Positions 21,223-31,100 of a stretch of DNA of 64,000 nt are shown one piece after another. The position numbers and the translations under genes were made by a program. This DNA comes from Ascoidea asiatica (taxonomy: Eukaryota; Ascomycota; Saccharomycetes; Ascoideales; Ascoideaceae), in assembly GCA_001600695.1 (NCBI GenBank), contig BCKQ01000001.1:2012722-2076721 (forward strand), written 5' to 3'. Below the pieces are notes generated by a model, which saw only the letters and a list, made by a program, of their open reading frames with translations, ran no database searches and was not told the origin of the DNA. Within the stretch, counting starts at the first letter, position 1. Every line of letters starts with the position of its first letter.

Positions 21223-21545
21223 ACTTCCTTTGCTGCTGCCGCTATTGACTTTAAATCTCGGGAACCGATCCGCGCCCAAGTCTCTATCTCCAATATCTCC
21301 ATAAAGATTACAATGTCGATTATTACGATAACTTAACTATTACTAGTACTGTATGTAATAAATACATCTTATTTATTCATCCTATTTATAATCACCAATT
21401 TCCCCCATTTTGAAGACTATATTTCACTTTTTTTCCATTGTTTGATTTTGTCATCATTTATATCATTTACTCTTTATAATCATTATCATTTAATTTTGAT
21501 CAATTCATATTCTAAATCACTAAATTACTTCTTAAAAATTCAAAA

Positions 21546-22352
21546 ATGGCTTTTAAAGAAACTGCAGCTGAAAGATTAGCTAATAAAGTTATATTAATAA
21601 CTGGTGCTTCTGCTGGTATTGGAGAAGCAACTGCAATTGAATTTGCAAGTATTGCAAATGGTCAAATTAAATTAATTTTAGCTGCAAGAAGATTAGAAAA
21701 TTTAGAAAATTTAAAAAAAAAATTAATTTCAAAATTTCCAAATATTAAAATTTTAATTTATAAATTAGATGTAAGTAAAATTGAAACAATTAGACCATTT
21801 ATTAATAATTTACCAGATGATTTTAAAAATATTGATATTTTAATTAATAATGCTGGTAAAGCTTTAGGTGTTGATAAAGTTGGTGAAATTAAAAATGATG
21901 ATATTAATGATATGTTTCAAGTTAATGTTTTAGGTATGATTGAAGTTGTTCAAGCTGTTTTACCAATTATGATTAAAAATAAAAAAGGTGATATTGTTCA
22001 ATTAGGTTCAATTGCTGGTAGAGAACCTTATCCAGGTGGATCAATTTATTGTGCAACAAAACATGCTTTAAGAGCTTTTACTTCTGCTTTAAGAAAAGAA
22101 ATTATTAATACTCCAATAAGAGTTATTGAAATTCAACCTGGCGCTGTTGAAACTGAATTTTCTGACATTAGATTTAATGGTAATAAAGATCTTGCTAAAA
22201 AAGTTTATGAAGGTGGTGAACCTTTAATTGCTGATGATATTGCTGAAATTATTGTATTTGCTTGTTCAAGAAGATCAAATACTGTAATGGCTGAAAATTT
22301 AATATTCCCAACTTGTCAAGCTTCTCCTTTCCATTATTATCGTGGTAATTAG
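21546..22352 (+). CDS. NADP-dependent SDR (serine/3-hydroxy acid dehydrogenase type)
   Basis: This 268-residue classical short-chain dehydrogenase has the cofactor motif TGASAGIG (19-26) and NNAG (101-104). Its catalytic residues are Ser155, Tyr168 and Lys172 in the YCATK signature. AARRLENL after beta-2 suggests NADP preference. The C-terminal segment ([11 protein letters not shown], then [20 protein letters not shown]) is the pattern of the YdfG/YMR226C group, which oxidises L-serine and related 3-hydroxy acids. The exact substrate is inferred from similarity. The start ATG at 21546 sits in a CAAAAATGGC context and the length is normal. Confidence 0.9.
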   Translation: MAFKETAAERLANKVILITGASAGIGEATAIEFASIANGQIKLILAARRLENLENLKKKLISKFPNIKILIYKLDVSKIETIRPFINNLPDDFKNIDILINNAGKALGVDKVGEIKNDDINDMFQVNVLGMIEVVQAVLPIMIKNKKGDIVQLGSIAGREPYPGGSIYCATKHALRAFTSALRKEIINTPIRVIEIQPGAVETEFSDIRFNGNKDLAKKVYEGGEPLIADDIAEIIVFACSRRSNTVMAENLIFPTCQASPFHYYRGN

Positions 22353-22473
22353 CTAATAAATTAATTAATTAATTCATTAATTCATTAATTAATAACATAT
22401 TTTTGAATTTAATATACAATAGTACTGTAGTTTATAAATATCTTATTTAACATTGATATTTGACTAGTTTTGA

Positions 22474-23817
22474 TTAATCTCTATAACCAACAACATCAAC
22501 ATTTTTCCATTGTTTAAGCTTCATGATTGCATAACCTAAATTGAAAAAATCTTTGATTATTACAACAATTAAACATCCAATTATATTATTAATAAATTTA
22601 CTATCATCTGGAGTATTTATAAATTCACTTAATTTTAATCCCAAACTTTTATTTACTAATAAATTTAAAATTTTATTAACAATTTTACTTACAAATTTGT
22701 TTTCTAGTAAACTATCTGAAATTATTCTACCAAAAAATGGCCATAATAATGTTGTTCCATATTTTAATGTACTTGAACTATGCATAAACATTTGTGAATA
22801 ATCATTTAACATAATTCGAATAAATGTACTAAAAATTTTTTTGAATTTATTTTGGATAATTTTTTTGAAATTTTTAAAGTTTTTGAGATATTTAAAGTTT
22901 TTGGATTTTTTAAAATCTAATATGTTATTATTAATGGAATTTGGTGAATTCAAATTCAAAAGATTTCTTTTATTATAATTCCTTTGAATATTGAGATTTT
23001 CTTCTTCGATTTCTTCTTCAGATTCTTCTTCAACTTCATCTTCCAATTCCTCTTCAATGTCTTCTTCATTATCTTCCTCCCTTCCATCTGGAATTTTCAA
23101 GAAAGAAAAACCTGAAAATTGAGTTAATCTATAATAACAATAATTAAAAGTTATTTTGAAAAAAAATACATAACCATATTTCATAGGAGATAAAAGAAGT
23201 AAAAATTTTAATGGTGATGATTGTTTAAAACATTCTTTAAATGACAAAGGATTTGTAGAGTATTGATTTTGTAACTTATCTAATAATACTTCATTCCAAA
23301 AAAATGGAAAACTATTTAAAAATATTTTTTCAAAAATAGTATTTGTAATTCCTCTTAAAGAAAAAAAATAAAATGGAACAAAACATAATCTTTGAAATGA
23401 TTTAATATTTAGTGTTAGAGGTATATTACTTTGACGAAAAAATGATGGTTTTATACCTAAATATCCTAATGCAATATTTCTTGGTGCAGCTTGAAAAAGT
23501 TGAAATCTTCCAACTGCTCCAATTCCTAAAGATATTCCAAGAAACAATCCAGTTGCTGCTGATGATGCTGAAATAATCACTATGAATTCTTCAGCAGCAT
23601 GTACAAGTTCATTTTGAAATTCTATGAAATATCGTAATATTTTGTTACTTGGCATTAAAAAAATAATTCTTGATTTACATTGAGGGCATTTCATTACCGT
23701 ATTTCCTCTTGAAGCTTGAGAAACACTCCAGTTAATTAAACATGATTTATGAGCAACTAATGAACAAGAACATGGATGAATACAATCACCTTCTTCTAAA
23801 CATATCCAACAAGCCAT
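22474..23817 (-). CDS. RING-CH (RINGv) membrane E3 ligase candidate, MARCH5-like layout
   Basis: I place the start at ATG 23817 (447 residues), where the domain begins as MACWICLEE. The frame is open further upstream, but that part looks like AT-rich leader. The N-terminus is a variant RING of C4HC3 type: Cys3, Cys6, Cys16, Cys18, His23, Cys26, Cys44 and Cys47 (CPQCKSRIIF). The spacing between Cys18 and His23 is shorter than in human MARCH proteins. Several hydrophobic segments follow (about 75-100, 165-200, 235-255 and 410-430). A strongly acidic Glu/Asp stretch lies near 250-285. RING-CH plus multiple membrane spans right after a CPQC...P segment resembles MARCH5 of the mitochondrial outer membrane. 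Ligase activity and location are inferred. Confidence 0.75.
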   Translation of the reverse strand: MACWICLEEGDCIHPCSCSLVAHKSCLINWSVSQASRGNTVMKCPQCKSRIIFLMPSNKILRYFIEFQNELVHAAEEFIVIISASSAATGLFLGISLGIGAVGRFQLFQAAPRNIALGYLGIKPSFFRQSNIPLTLNIKSFQRLCFVPFYFFSLRGITNTIFEKIFLNSFPFFWNEVLLDKLQNQYSTNPLSFKECFKQSSPLKFLLLLSPMKYGYVFFFKITFNYCYYRLTQFSGFSFLKIPDGREEDNEEDIEEELEDEVEEESEEEIEEENLNIQRNYNKRNLLNLNSPNSINNNILDFKKSKNFKYLKNFKNFKKIIQNKFKKIFSTFIRIMLNDYSQMFMHSSSTLKYGTTLLWPFFGRIISDSLLENKFVSKIVNKILNLLVNKSLGLKLSEFINTPDDSKFINNIIGCLIVVIIKDFFNLGYAIMKLKQWKNVDVVGYRD

Positions 23818-24224
23818 TTGTTTTTTTAATATTTTAATATAAATTTCGATAATATATAATACACAAATAAAACCTTTATGATAATTTTCTTCAAAGGTTT
23901 GAATAAATTGATTATTGAATATACCAAGCAATATTAAATAATTCAACACTCAGTGGTTAATTAAATTAATATTTTTAATGGTTAACGTTCCTGTTCTTAA
24001 TCGATCTCAAGTCCGATTAAATCTTACTTTCTTAGTCTTCCTTTCATTTCTGTAGTTCTGTGATCAAAATATATAAGTCACATGACCGTATATGCATTGA
24101 AATTTTTACTTGAAAACAAGGAAATTATTTCGAATAAAAATAAATTATTTCCAAGACAGTTTGAAATAGATTTATTTTACAATAGGAAGTAGAAAGAATA
24201 AAGTGAAATAAATTTGTATTAATT
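23818..24224. promoter_or_regulatory. Divergent promoter region RING-CH gene / GPN3
   Basis: This is a compact 407-base divergent spacer. It contains a GTCACATGACC word near 24077 (a TCACATGA variant of the bHLH box) and is otherwise AT-rich. No GC-rich island like those in the longer spacers is seen. Confidence 0.4.
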
Positions 24225-25064
24225 ATGTCAAAAGTTGGAGTATTGGCATTAGGACCTGCAGGAGCTGGTAAAACCACTTTTTGTAACTCTTTAGTTAATC
24301 ATATGCAAACTGTTGGAAGAAGTTGTGTTTTAGTAAATTTAGATCCTGCAGCAGAAGCAACAAAATATGAATTTACTATTGATATTAGAGATTTAATATC
24401 TGTTGCAGATGTAATGGAAGAAATGAATTTGGGACCCAATGGTGCTTTGATTTACTGTTTTGAATTTTTATTAAATAATCTAGATTGGTTAGATGATGAA
24501 ATTGGAGATTATATGGATGATTATTTAATTATTGATTGTCCAGGACAGATTGAATTATACACTCATATTCCAATATTACCTAAAATTATACAGCATTTCA
24601 AGATAAACTTAAATTATAATCTTTGTATTTCTTATTTAATGGAATCGTCTTTTATTATTGATAATTCAAAGTTTTTCTCAGGAACATTAAGTGCAATGTC
24701 TGCAATGTTATTATTAGAATTACCTCATATAAATATATTATCAAAATTTGATTTAATTAAAAAAACTTATAGTAAAAATTATGTTAAAAAATATTTAAAT
24801 CCAGATCCTTTATTATTGGTATCTTCAAATTCAACTAAAGATAAAAGTGAATATTATTTACATAATGAAAAATTCAGAAAATTAAATGGTGCAATTGCTA
24901 ACTTAATTGATGATTTTGGTATGGTACAATATTTAACTTTAGAAGCAAATGATACAGAATCAATTAAAGGTATATTATCTTATATTGATGATATTACTCA
25001 ATATAGTGAATCAGCTGAACCAAAAGAGCCACCAAATTTAGTAGATGAACCTGGCGACGACTAA
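24225..25064 (+). CDS. GPN3: GPN-loop GTPase 3
   Basis: This 279-residue GTPase is needed for assembly and nuclear import of RNA polymerase II, acting with Gpn1/Npa3. The P-loop GPAGAGKTT is at 10-18, the family-defining Gly-Pro-Asn loop at 70-72 in MNLGPNGAL, and the G3 motif DCPGQ at 104-108. The SKFD segment provides base recognition. The run [22 protein letters not shown] and the tail DDITQYSE followed by acidic residues are characteristic of the GPN3 rather than the GPN1/2 subgroup. Length and start are normal. The gene is convergent with TUP1 and divergent from the RING-CH gene. Confidence 0.95.
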   Translation: MSKVGVLALGPAGAGKTTFCNSLVNHMQTVGRSCVLVNLDPAAEATKYEFTIDIRDLISVADVMEEMNLGPNGALIYCFEFLLNNLDWLDDEIGDYMDDYLIIDCPGQIELYTHIPILPKIIQHFKINLNYNLCISYLMESSFIIDNSKFFSGTLSAMSAMLLLELPHINILSKFDLIKKTYSKNYVKKYLNPDPLLLVSSNSTKDKSEYYLHNEKFRKLNGAIANLIDDFGMVQYLTLEANDTESIKGILSYIDDITQYSESAEPKEPPNLVDEPGDD

Positions 25065-25363
25065 AAGACTTTTCTTATCATAATAAGATAATAAGAATAA
25101 AAAATCCTTTGTAATATACATTAATTAATGAATGCAGTTAGCATTAAAATTTATATAAATTAAATAAACTATTTTTCAAATCTTTTTTGGTTACTTTTTT
25201 GAAATTATAAAAAAAAATATAAAACAAAACAAAATATACACTAAGAAGGAAAAAAAAATTACAAATCTTAAAAAAATAATAAATATTTGAAAATAATGAA
25301 AACAGATTAAAATGGTCATTGGATTTTGTGAAGAAAAAATAGAAAAAAGAAAAACTAATTCCA

Positions 25364-27874
25364 TTAATAGTCAAGTGTTTTATATTTCCAAATTCTAGCT
25401 TTACAATCACCACTACCAGTAGCAAAATAACCATTTCCACCAAGACCATTATTACTAACACACACACTAATAACTGAATTTCTATGACCTTGTAACATAA
25501 ATAATGGATTACCAGCTTTTTTATCCCAGAATATAACACCTCTATCTTTACTACCACTTAAAATATAATTGTTATCTGGAGTAGAACATACACTTAAAAC
25601 AAAATCTTTATGACCAACATAAGTAACTTCACATTTAGCAGATTTTTTACCAGTACCACTCATATCTCTATCTATTGACCATAATTTAACAGTTGTATCT
25701 AAAGAACCCGAAGTGATTTCTTTACCATCATGAGTGAACTGTACAGAATAAACGGAATCTTTATGACCATTATCAGATTCAGTATCGTCTAATCTTTCAA
25801 CTAGGAAACCAGAATGAGCATCCCATACTCTAACTATACGATCAAGAGAACCAGCAGCGATCAAAGCTGAATCGGGAGAAACAGCAACAGTTGTAACACC
25901 ATCTTCAATTGTTAAAGTTAAAGTTGAGGTTCCACTGGCAAGATCCCAAATTCTAACAGTTTTATCACCAGAACCTGAAACCAATTTTAGACCATCTGGG
26001 AAATAATCTAATGAATAAATATCTTGTTCATGACCTTTTAAAATTTGAACAATTCTTCTTGAATTCAAATCCCAAATTCTAATTAATTTATCTTCAGCAC
26101 CAGTAGCTAAATATCTACCACAAGGAGAAAATGTTACAGCTCTAATATATAAATCACCATTAGTATTTTCATTACGAGTAGAAGGATCATCAGAATTTGT
26201 AACACCATTTGAAGTTGAACTTGTAAAACTTCCATCATCAATTAATTTTGCAATACAAGTACCAGTATCAACACCATAAATTTGAGCAGATTTATTACAA
26301 CCAGTAGCTAAATATTTTCCATCTTTTGAAAAACGAACACAACAAACAACAGAACTATGATCAAAAGAATATAATAAATCAACATCTATTGATCTTGGTA
26401 AAGCAGGATTATATAAAACATAATATTCTGAAGTTTGTTTTTTTAAATTAGCTGGAACCAAATCAGCATCTAAAACACTTAAAAAATTTGGAAATGATTT
26501 TCGATGAGCAGCTCTATCTTCAAGTGAAACAACTCCAAAATTTTCAGCAGAAGTAGATTCATTTGAAGGTAATTGACTTGATTGTTGTTGCAGAGGTAAT
26601 TGAGGAGTTTGAGGAGGAATAATAGATTGAGGAGATTGTTGAAGTTTAATTATTTGATTAGATTGACTTCCTTCAGAAGGTCGTTTTTGATGATTTAAAC
26701 CAATTGAAGGTTGTTGAGAAGTTAATTGAGGTTGAGGTTGTTGAGGTTGAGTGGATTGATTTGGTGTTGAAGAAAGAGGAGGACCTTGTAAATGAGTTGA
26801 TTTTCCTGGAGCATTTTTTAAAGGATGTAATAAAATTGAACTTGTTGGTGGTTGAGAATTTGTTGCAGATGAAACTGAAGGAGGAGTTGGAGCACTATTT
26901 GAACTTTGATTTGTATTTAAAGGTAATATATTATTTTTTGGTGTTGGTTGACTTTGTTGTTGAGTTGTAGGTTGCAGAGAATTTTGAGTTTGTTGAACTT
27001 GAGAAAGTAAAGTTTGAACAGAATTTTGACCTGGAGGTTGAATTGAAGATGAACCAGGTCCAGCCATTGTAGGATTATGTTGTTGACTAGGTTGTTGAAT
27101 ATTTTTTTCAGGATGCTGTTGTTGTTGTTGAATATGAGATGGAACAGATACTTGTTGTTGAGAAGTATTTGGAGTTGAAGGATTATTTGAATAAAAATTT
27201 GGTTGTTGTAATTGTTGTTGTTGTTGAGCTTGTTGTTGTTCATACATTAATTTTTGAGTAAAATTTGGACTTTGTTGAGAACCTGGAGGAGGAGCTAATT
27301 GTTGTTGTTGTTGAGAAGCAGGAGGTAAAGCAGGATTTAATATACTTTGACGAGATGGAACACGGTCAAGTTGTTGAGCTTGTTGATGTTGTTGATGCTG
27401 TTGCTGCTGCTGTTGATGTTGCTGAGCTTGTTGTTGTTGAACTTGTTGTTGTTGTTGAGCCTGTTGTTGTTGCTGTTGTTGTGCTTGTTGTTGAGCTTGC
27501 TGTTGTTGTTGAACTTGCTGAACCTGTTGAACTTGTTGTTGCTGAACTTGTTGTTGTTGTTGTTGTTGTTGTTGAGCTTGTTGTAATTGAGATTGAAAAT
27601 TAACAGCTTGAGTATCTAAAGCAGATTTCAATCTTCTAATTTCATCTTCATAAGATTGTTTTAATTTTTCATGAGTTCTTTGTAAAGCAAAAACAGTATT
27701 TTTAATTTCAACTAATTCACTTGCTTGTTTACTAAATTTTACATCAGATTCATCTTTATGATGTCTATAAGTAGAAGCTTCAGTTTTAACTTGCTCAAAT
27801 TCTTGTTTAATAGCGTCTAATAACTCATTTAACCTTTGTTCGGGATTTAATGGTGGTCGTTGAGGATAAGACAT
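25364..27874 (-). CDS. TUP1: Transcriptional corepressor Tup1
   Basis: The 836-residue protein starts with the conserved tetramerisation and Cyc8-binding helix (residues 1-90, with [23 protein letters not shown]). A long Gln-rich, Pro/Ser-rich linker follows (about 95-450), including Gln runs interrupted by Ala, Val and His. A conserved entry segment ([25 protein letters not shown]) leads into seven WD40 blades that close near the C-terminus with [19 protein letters not shown]. Tup1 is recruited by DNA-binding proteins through Cyc8/Ssn6 and represses transcription with histone deacetylases. The start ATG at 27874 is directly followed by the helix. Other-frame readings through the CAA/CAG repeats are shadows. 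Confidence 0.97.
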   Translation of the reverse strand: MSYPQRPPLNPEQRLNELLDAIKQEFEQVKTEASTYRHHKDESDVKFSKQASELVEIKNTVFALQRTHEKLKQSYEDEIRRLKSALDTQAVNFQSQLQQAQQQQQQQQQVQQQQVQQVQQVQQQQQAQQQAQQQQQQQAQQQQQVQQQQAQQHQQQQQQHQQHQQAQQLDRVPSRQSILNPALPPASQQQQQLAPPPGSQQSPNFTQKLMYEQQQAQQQQQLQQPNFYSNNPSTPNTSQQQVSVPSHIQQQQQHPEKNIQQPSQQHNPTMAGPGSSSIQPPGQNSVQTLLSQVQQTQNSLQPTTQQQSQPTPKNNILPLNTNQSSNSAPTPPSVSSATNSQPPTSSILLHPLKNAPGKSTHLQGPPLSSTPNQSTQPQQPQPQLTSQQPSIGLNHQKRPSEGSQSNQIIKLQQSPQSIIPPQTPQLPLQQQSSQLPSNESTSAENFGVVSLEDRAAHRKSFPNFLSVLDADLVPANLKKQTSEYYVLYNPALPRSIDVDLLYSFDHSSVVCCVRFSKDGKYLATGCNKSAQIYGVDTGTCIAKLIDDGSFTSSTSNGVTNSDDPSTRNENTNGDLYIRAVTFSPCGRYLATGAEDKLIRIWDLNSRRIVQILKGHEQDIYSLDYFPDGLKLVSGSGDKTVRIWDLASGTSTLTLTIEDGVTTVAVSPDSALIAAGSLDRIVRVWDAHSGFLVERLDDTESDNGHKDSVYSVQFTHDGKEITSGSLDTTVKLWSIDRDMSGTGKKSAKCEVTYVGHKDFVLSVCSTPDNNYILSGSKDRGVIFWDKKAGNPLFMLQGHRNSVISVCVSNNGLGGNGYFATGSGDCKARIWKYKTLDY

Positions 27875-28370
27875 TTTTTAAATAAAATATATTATAATAA
27901 AGTATTCAAATATTTAAATGAGCTTAATTAATATATGGATATATAAATAATATGTATATAATTATATTATCAAATTATTTTTTTTTTATTTTTATTACAA
28001 TAGAAGTATATTATAATAGAAGTTTATTTTGAGGTTGGAAGATACAGATGATAATATATTATAAATAATATTATACAATAATTTTATATTGGGTACAAAA
28101 AGATAATTAATATAATAAATATAATTTTAATATACAATATTATAAGGGAGTAACTTAAGTATGTTTAATGAATGAAAGAGTGTGAGTAAATAAGTTAGTA
28201 AGTAATAATTTTGAATAATTTGAAATATAAATAAAAATAGCGAGAATTGAGTTTATATATGTAAAAAAGTGAGATATTTAATAGAAGCAATAAAGTGACA
28301 ATTTAAAATTGAAAATTAAAAAAAGAGAAGAAAATAATAAAAGGGAAAAAAAAAAGGATAAAAGAGATAC

Positions 28371-28408
<38 letters not shown>

Positions 28409-30222
28409 GCTTATCACTGAAAATAAAACTAATATGAAACTGGAATTGGAATTGGGAAACTATTGGAATTCAAAAAGGGATATCAACGAACAAACGAAAA
28501 CAGAGGAAATTCGTAGTAAATTCAAAAATCAAAATTCAAATCTCAAAATCTCAAATTTTTAAAAAATATCAATAATTTAAAAATTTAATCTTTTTTTAAA
28601 GTGAAAATTGTTAAAGTGGTATTTTTGCTGTTTGTTTTTTTTAATTTTTATCTGGAAAACGGTGAAAAGTAAAGCATCCAACACTGTTGATGCTAGGCGG
28701 CTTCAGGTGGGTTGAAACCGTAAAAATAACACCAGCATTTACCTCTTTCTAAAACTTCAAACGCCCAGGCTGAAATTACCAAAGTTAACCAAGCCCAAAG
28801 GAAGACCAAAGTGACGAATCAATTGCGCAATTTCTGAATAAAACTTGGATAACAATAAATTACAGTAACTAATTTGCAACCTTACCAATCAGGTGTTTGC
28901 TGACAGATAAACGGATTATTGCAGAACCACACAGAACTATTGCATATTCTGAAAAAATTAAAAAGCAGTGCTCACAACCGCCGGGATCTTTATTCTATTT
29001 AAGAATGCAATCTAAAATGTCTATTAGTTTTAACCCTAATTCCAGATTTCTAAATATTAAAATACTAAATCCTAAATAACGTATCTCACTGCATACTATA
29101 CTTCTATAAGTGAACTTTAGGATTTGTGCGGCTTCTGGGAAGATTTTATGTTGGTTTATCCACCGGAATACGGGGAAGTTCTATGTGTTGCATAAATGGA
29201 TTGTCATGTGATATTTCTTTAATTAGAGAAAATTATATCCGAGAGTGCCCAAAGCCGAAAAACTACAGTGGCAAATTTTTACCAGACGATGTAGCCAGCT
29301 TGTTAGAGAAAAGATAAGTCATAAGGTAATTTAGTCATATGACTTACAAGTCACAGGTAATGACCAAGCAAACCGGTGCTTTATGGAGCGGTTGCTTCCG
29401 TGGCAAATATAAATTTTTAAAGATTGAGAGTCGTTAAAGGAGTAAAATCAAAGTTACAATTATTCGTTACCCTCAGAATTCAATAGAAATTGGTTTAAAA
29501 GTTAACTTTTATTTGGTAAGCACATGTGACTTATTCTTTTTTGAGTAGAAAAGATGCTGGCTGGTTCTTCTTAAAACCAAATTCAGGGTAATCTCAGATA
29601 AGTGAGTTCAATGTTTAGCTTTTTTTTAGTGAGTTTAAGATATGAATAAAGTTGAGATATGAGGATATAAAGATATTTGTCATACATTTTGAATAATAAC
29701 TGATGATGAAACACGAAATAGTTCAATACTGATGATAATAATAGTAATAATAGTTAATATGGGGTAACATATATTTATTTACCTCTTTGATGAATTGAAT
29801 ATTAATTGAATAATTTTAAATCAAAATTGCCACTAGAATATTCTGTTGATAATTGAATTGTTTTACTTAATATTAGAATTCTTAAGAATTATTACTCTTT
29901 AAACAACTTACACACACATATTCATAATAGCCCACCTTAGAATCAAACGATGACTAGAATATTCTTTTAATTAAATATAGTAGTTAGTTAATAATGAAAT
30001 ATAAATTATGAAATTAATATAAAATAGAGGTAATCACCTCCTTTTATTTACATATATTCAATTTAATTCTTCATCAATCAATTCAATTAATATAATACAA
30101 TATAATATATTCAAATTAAATCAATTCAATTCAATTTCAGTTAATCAATTAAACAAACAATTAAACAAACAATTAAAAAAACAAACAAACAAACAAACAA
30201 ATCAATAAATAATAAATTCAAA
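27875..30222. promoter_or_regulatory. Long divergent spacer TUP1 / STF2-like gene
   Basis: This 2.35 kb spacer has three zones. About 27875-28640 is AT-rich and contains an AAT microsatellite near 28370-28408. About 28640-29600 is a GC-richer island with CCAATCAGG at 28885-28893 (a CCAAT box), TGACT/AGTCA elements near 29310-29360 and CACATGTGAC near 29520. About 29600-30222 is AT-rich, ending in AAACAAAC repeats just before the STF2-like start. Two open frames in the island (28897-29079 and 29126-29317, the latter GTG-initiated) have no recognised family and are not called. Confidence 0.5.
28369..28408. repeat. (AAT)n microsatellite
   Basis: About twelve AAT units lie about 0.5 kb upstream of the TUP1 start codon. 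Confidence 0.85.
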
Positions 30223-30471
30223 ATGGCAAGAACACAAAAATGGCAAATTAATTCAGCAGATGAAGCAAGATATTTTACAAAAACAGGACCAATTAATCAA
30301 GATCCTAAAAAAATCAAAAAAAATGGTAATGGTAAATGTAATTGGGGTAATGAAGGTGATGAATTAGAAGATTTAATTGCACAAGGTGAATTACCAGAAT
30401 TTAGACCAAGAAGAGGTTCAAATCATATTCAAAATGAAAAAAAATTTGAAGATTTAGTTAGATTTCATTAA
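30223..30471 (+). CDS. STF2: Stf2/Tma10-type small hydrophilin
   Basis: This is an 82-residue, very hydrophilic protein. It has the family pattern ARTQKW at the N-terminus, YFTKTGPINQDPKKIKKNGNGKCNWGNEGDELEDLI in the middle and RRGSNHIQNEKKFEDL near the end. This is the Stf2/YLR327C (Tma10) family of Saccharomyces. Stf2 was first described as a stabilising factor for the F1FO-ATPase inhibitor complex and is also a hydrophilin linked to desiccation tolerance. Length matches the family (about 84 residues). It is divergent from TUP1 across a long spacer, which could allow stress-dependent control, although no specific element is proven. Confidence 0.85.
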   Translation: MARTQKWQINSADEARYFTKTGPINQDPKKIKKNGNGKCNWGNEGDELEDLIAQGELPEFRPRRGSNHIQNEKKFEDLVRFH

Positions 30472-30755
30472 ACTTCATTAAATTTCATTCTCTTTCTTTT
30501 CTTTATTTTTTTTTTTTTATAACTAACAAATTCAACTTTCAATTCAAAAAAAAATATTAAAATGTTTATAGATTTTACTTATTTTATTTATTTTTACATA
30601 ATTTACTTATTTTACATATCTTACATACTTTTTTTTAAAAATTTCATTAATTATTAGCTTATTTTTTTAGATTATTTGTATTAATATACAATTATTCATA
30701 TTATTATTTAATTATAAATATTAACTACTAACTATCAGAATTGTAATTAACTTAA

Positions 30756-31100
30756 TTATTTTTTATTTAAATCAGTTTTACTAATATCAGTTTTACCAAT
30801 TTCGGTTTTACCTATCTCTGTTTTACCTACTTCAGTTTTACCAACTTCGGTTTTACCAACTTCGGTTTTACCAACTTCGGTTTTATCATTAAAATTACAA
30901 CCACCTTTTGAAGAATTTGAGTTTTTATCATTATTTGAACAAGTACAAGTTAAATTATTTTTAATTTCAGTTTTACCAAATTCATTTTTATTTGAAAATT
31001 TATTATTAATTGCACAATGATCACATTTACAATTACAATTACAATTTGAATTTGAATTTGAATTTGAATCAGATTTATTAGAATTACATGAACAAACCAT
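30756..31100 (-). CDS. Metallothionein-like Cys-rich protein with KTEVG repeat tail
   Basis: The 114-residue protein has ten cysteines in its first 68 residues, at 3, 5, 20, 22, 24, 26, 29, 52, 54 and 68. These form CxC clusters (CSC, CNCNCKCDHC, CTC) separated by Ser/Asn spacers, with no signal peptide. This is the arrangement expected for a cytosolic copper- or cadmium-binding metallothionein, though it matches no family I know. Residues about 73-112 are eight tandem copies of Lys-Thr-Glu/Asp-Val/Ile/Leu-Gly/Ser. A single extra copy (GKTEI) lies inside the Cys region at 42-46. The start ATG at 31100 places CSC at residues 3-5. It is an isolated minus-strand gene between the STF2-like and PPZ genes. 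Metal binding is inferred only from the cysteine pattern. Confidence 0.7.
   Translation of the reverse strand: MVCSCNSNKSDSNSNSNSNCNCNCKCDHCAINNKFSNKNEFGKTEIKNNLTCTCSNNDKNSNSSKGGCNFNDKTEVGKTEVGKTEVGKTEVGKTEIGKTEIGKTDISKTDLNKK
30776..30880 (-). repeat. In-frame 15-base repeat encoding KTEVG
   Basis: About seven near-identical 15-base units (on the plus strand of the type ACTTCGGTTTTACCA) encode the pentapeptide tail of the Cys-rich protein. The central copies are almost identical, which suggests recent expansion. Confidence 0.85.

Larger units (their letters stand above)
20809..21545. promoter_or_regulatory. Divergent promoter region RCN1 / SDR
   Basis: The spacer is AT-rich at both ends, with a GC-richer island at about 20990-21290. 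The island contains two CACGTG boxes 37 bases apart, pyrimidine-rich words (TTCCCCG, TACCCCA, GCCCCAG) and a CGATCCGCGCC word. The last 200 bases before the SDR start are pyrimidine-rich on the coding strand. Confidence 0.5.

Noticed and set aside
29126-29317. Protein-like frame RLLGRFYVGL... upstream of the STF2-like gene
   Set aside because: The first codon is GTG; an internal ATG leaves only about 43 residues, and I could not relate it to any family.
29699-29750. Box C/D snoRNA-like words (TGATGATGA then CTGATGA)
   Set aside because: The boxes are too close, there is no terminal stem, and such words are common in AT-rich DNA.
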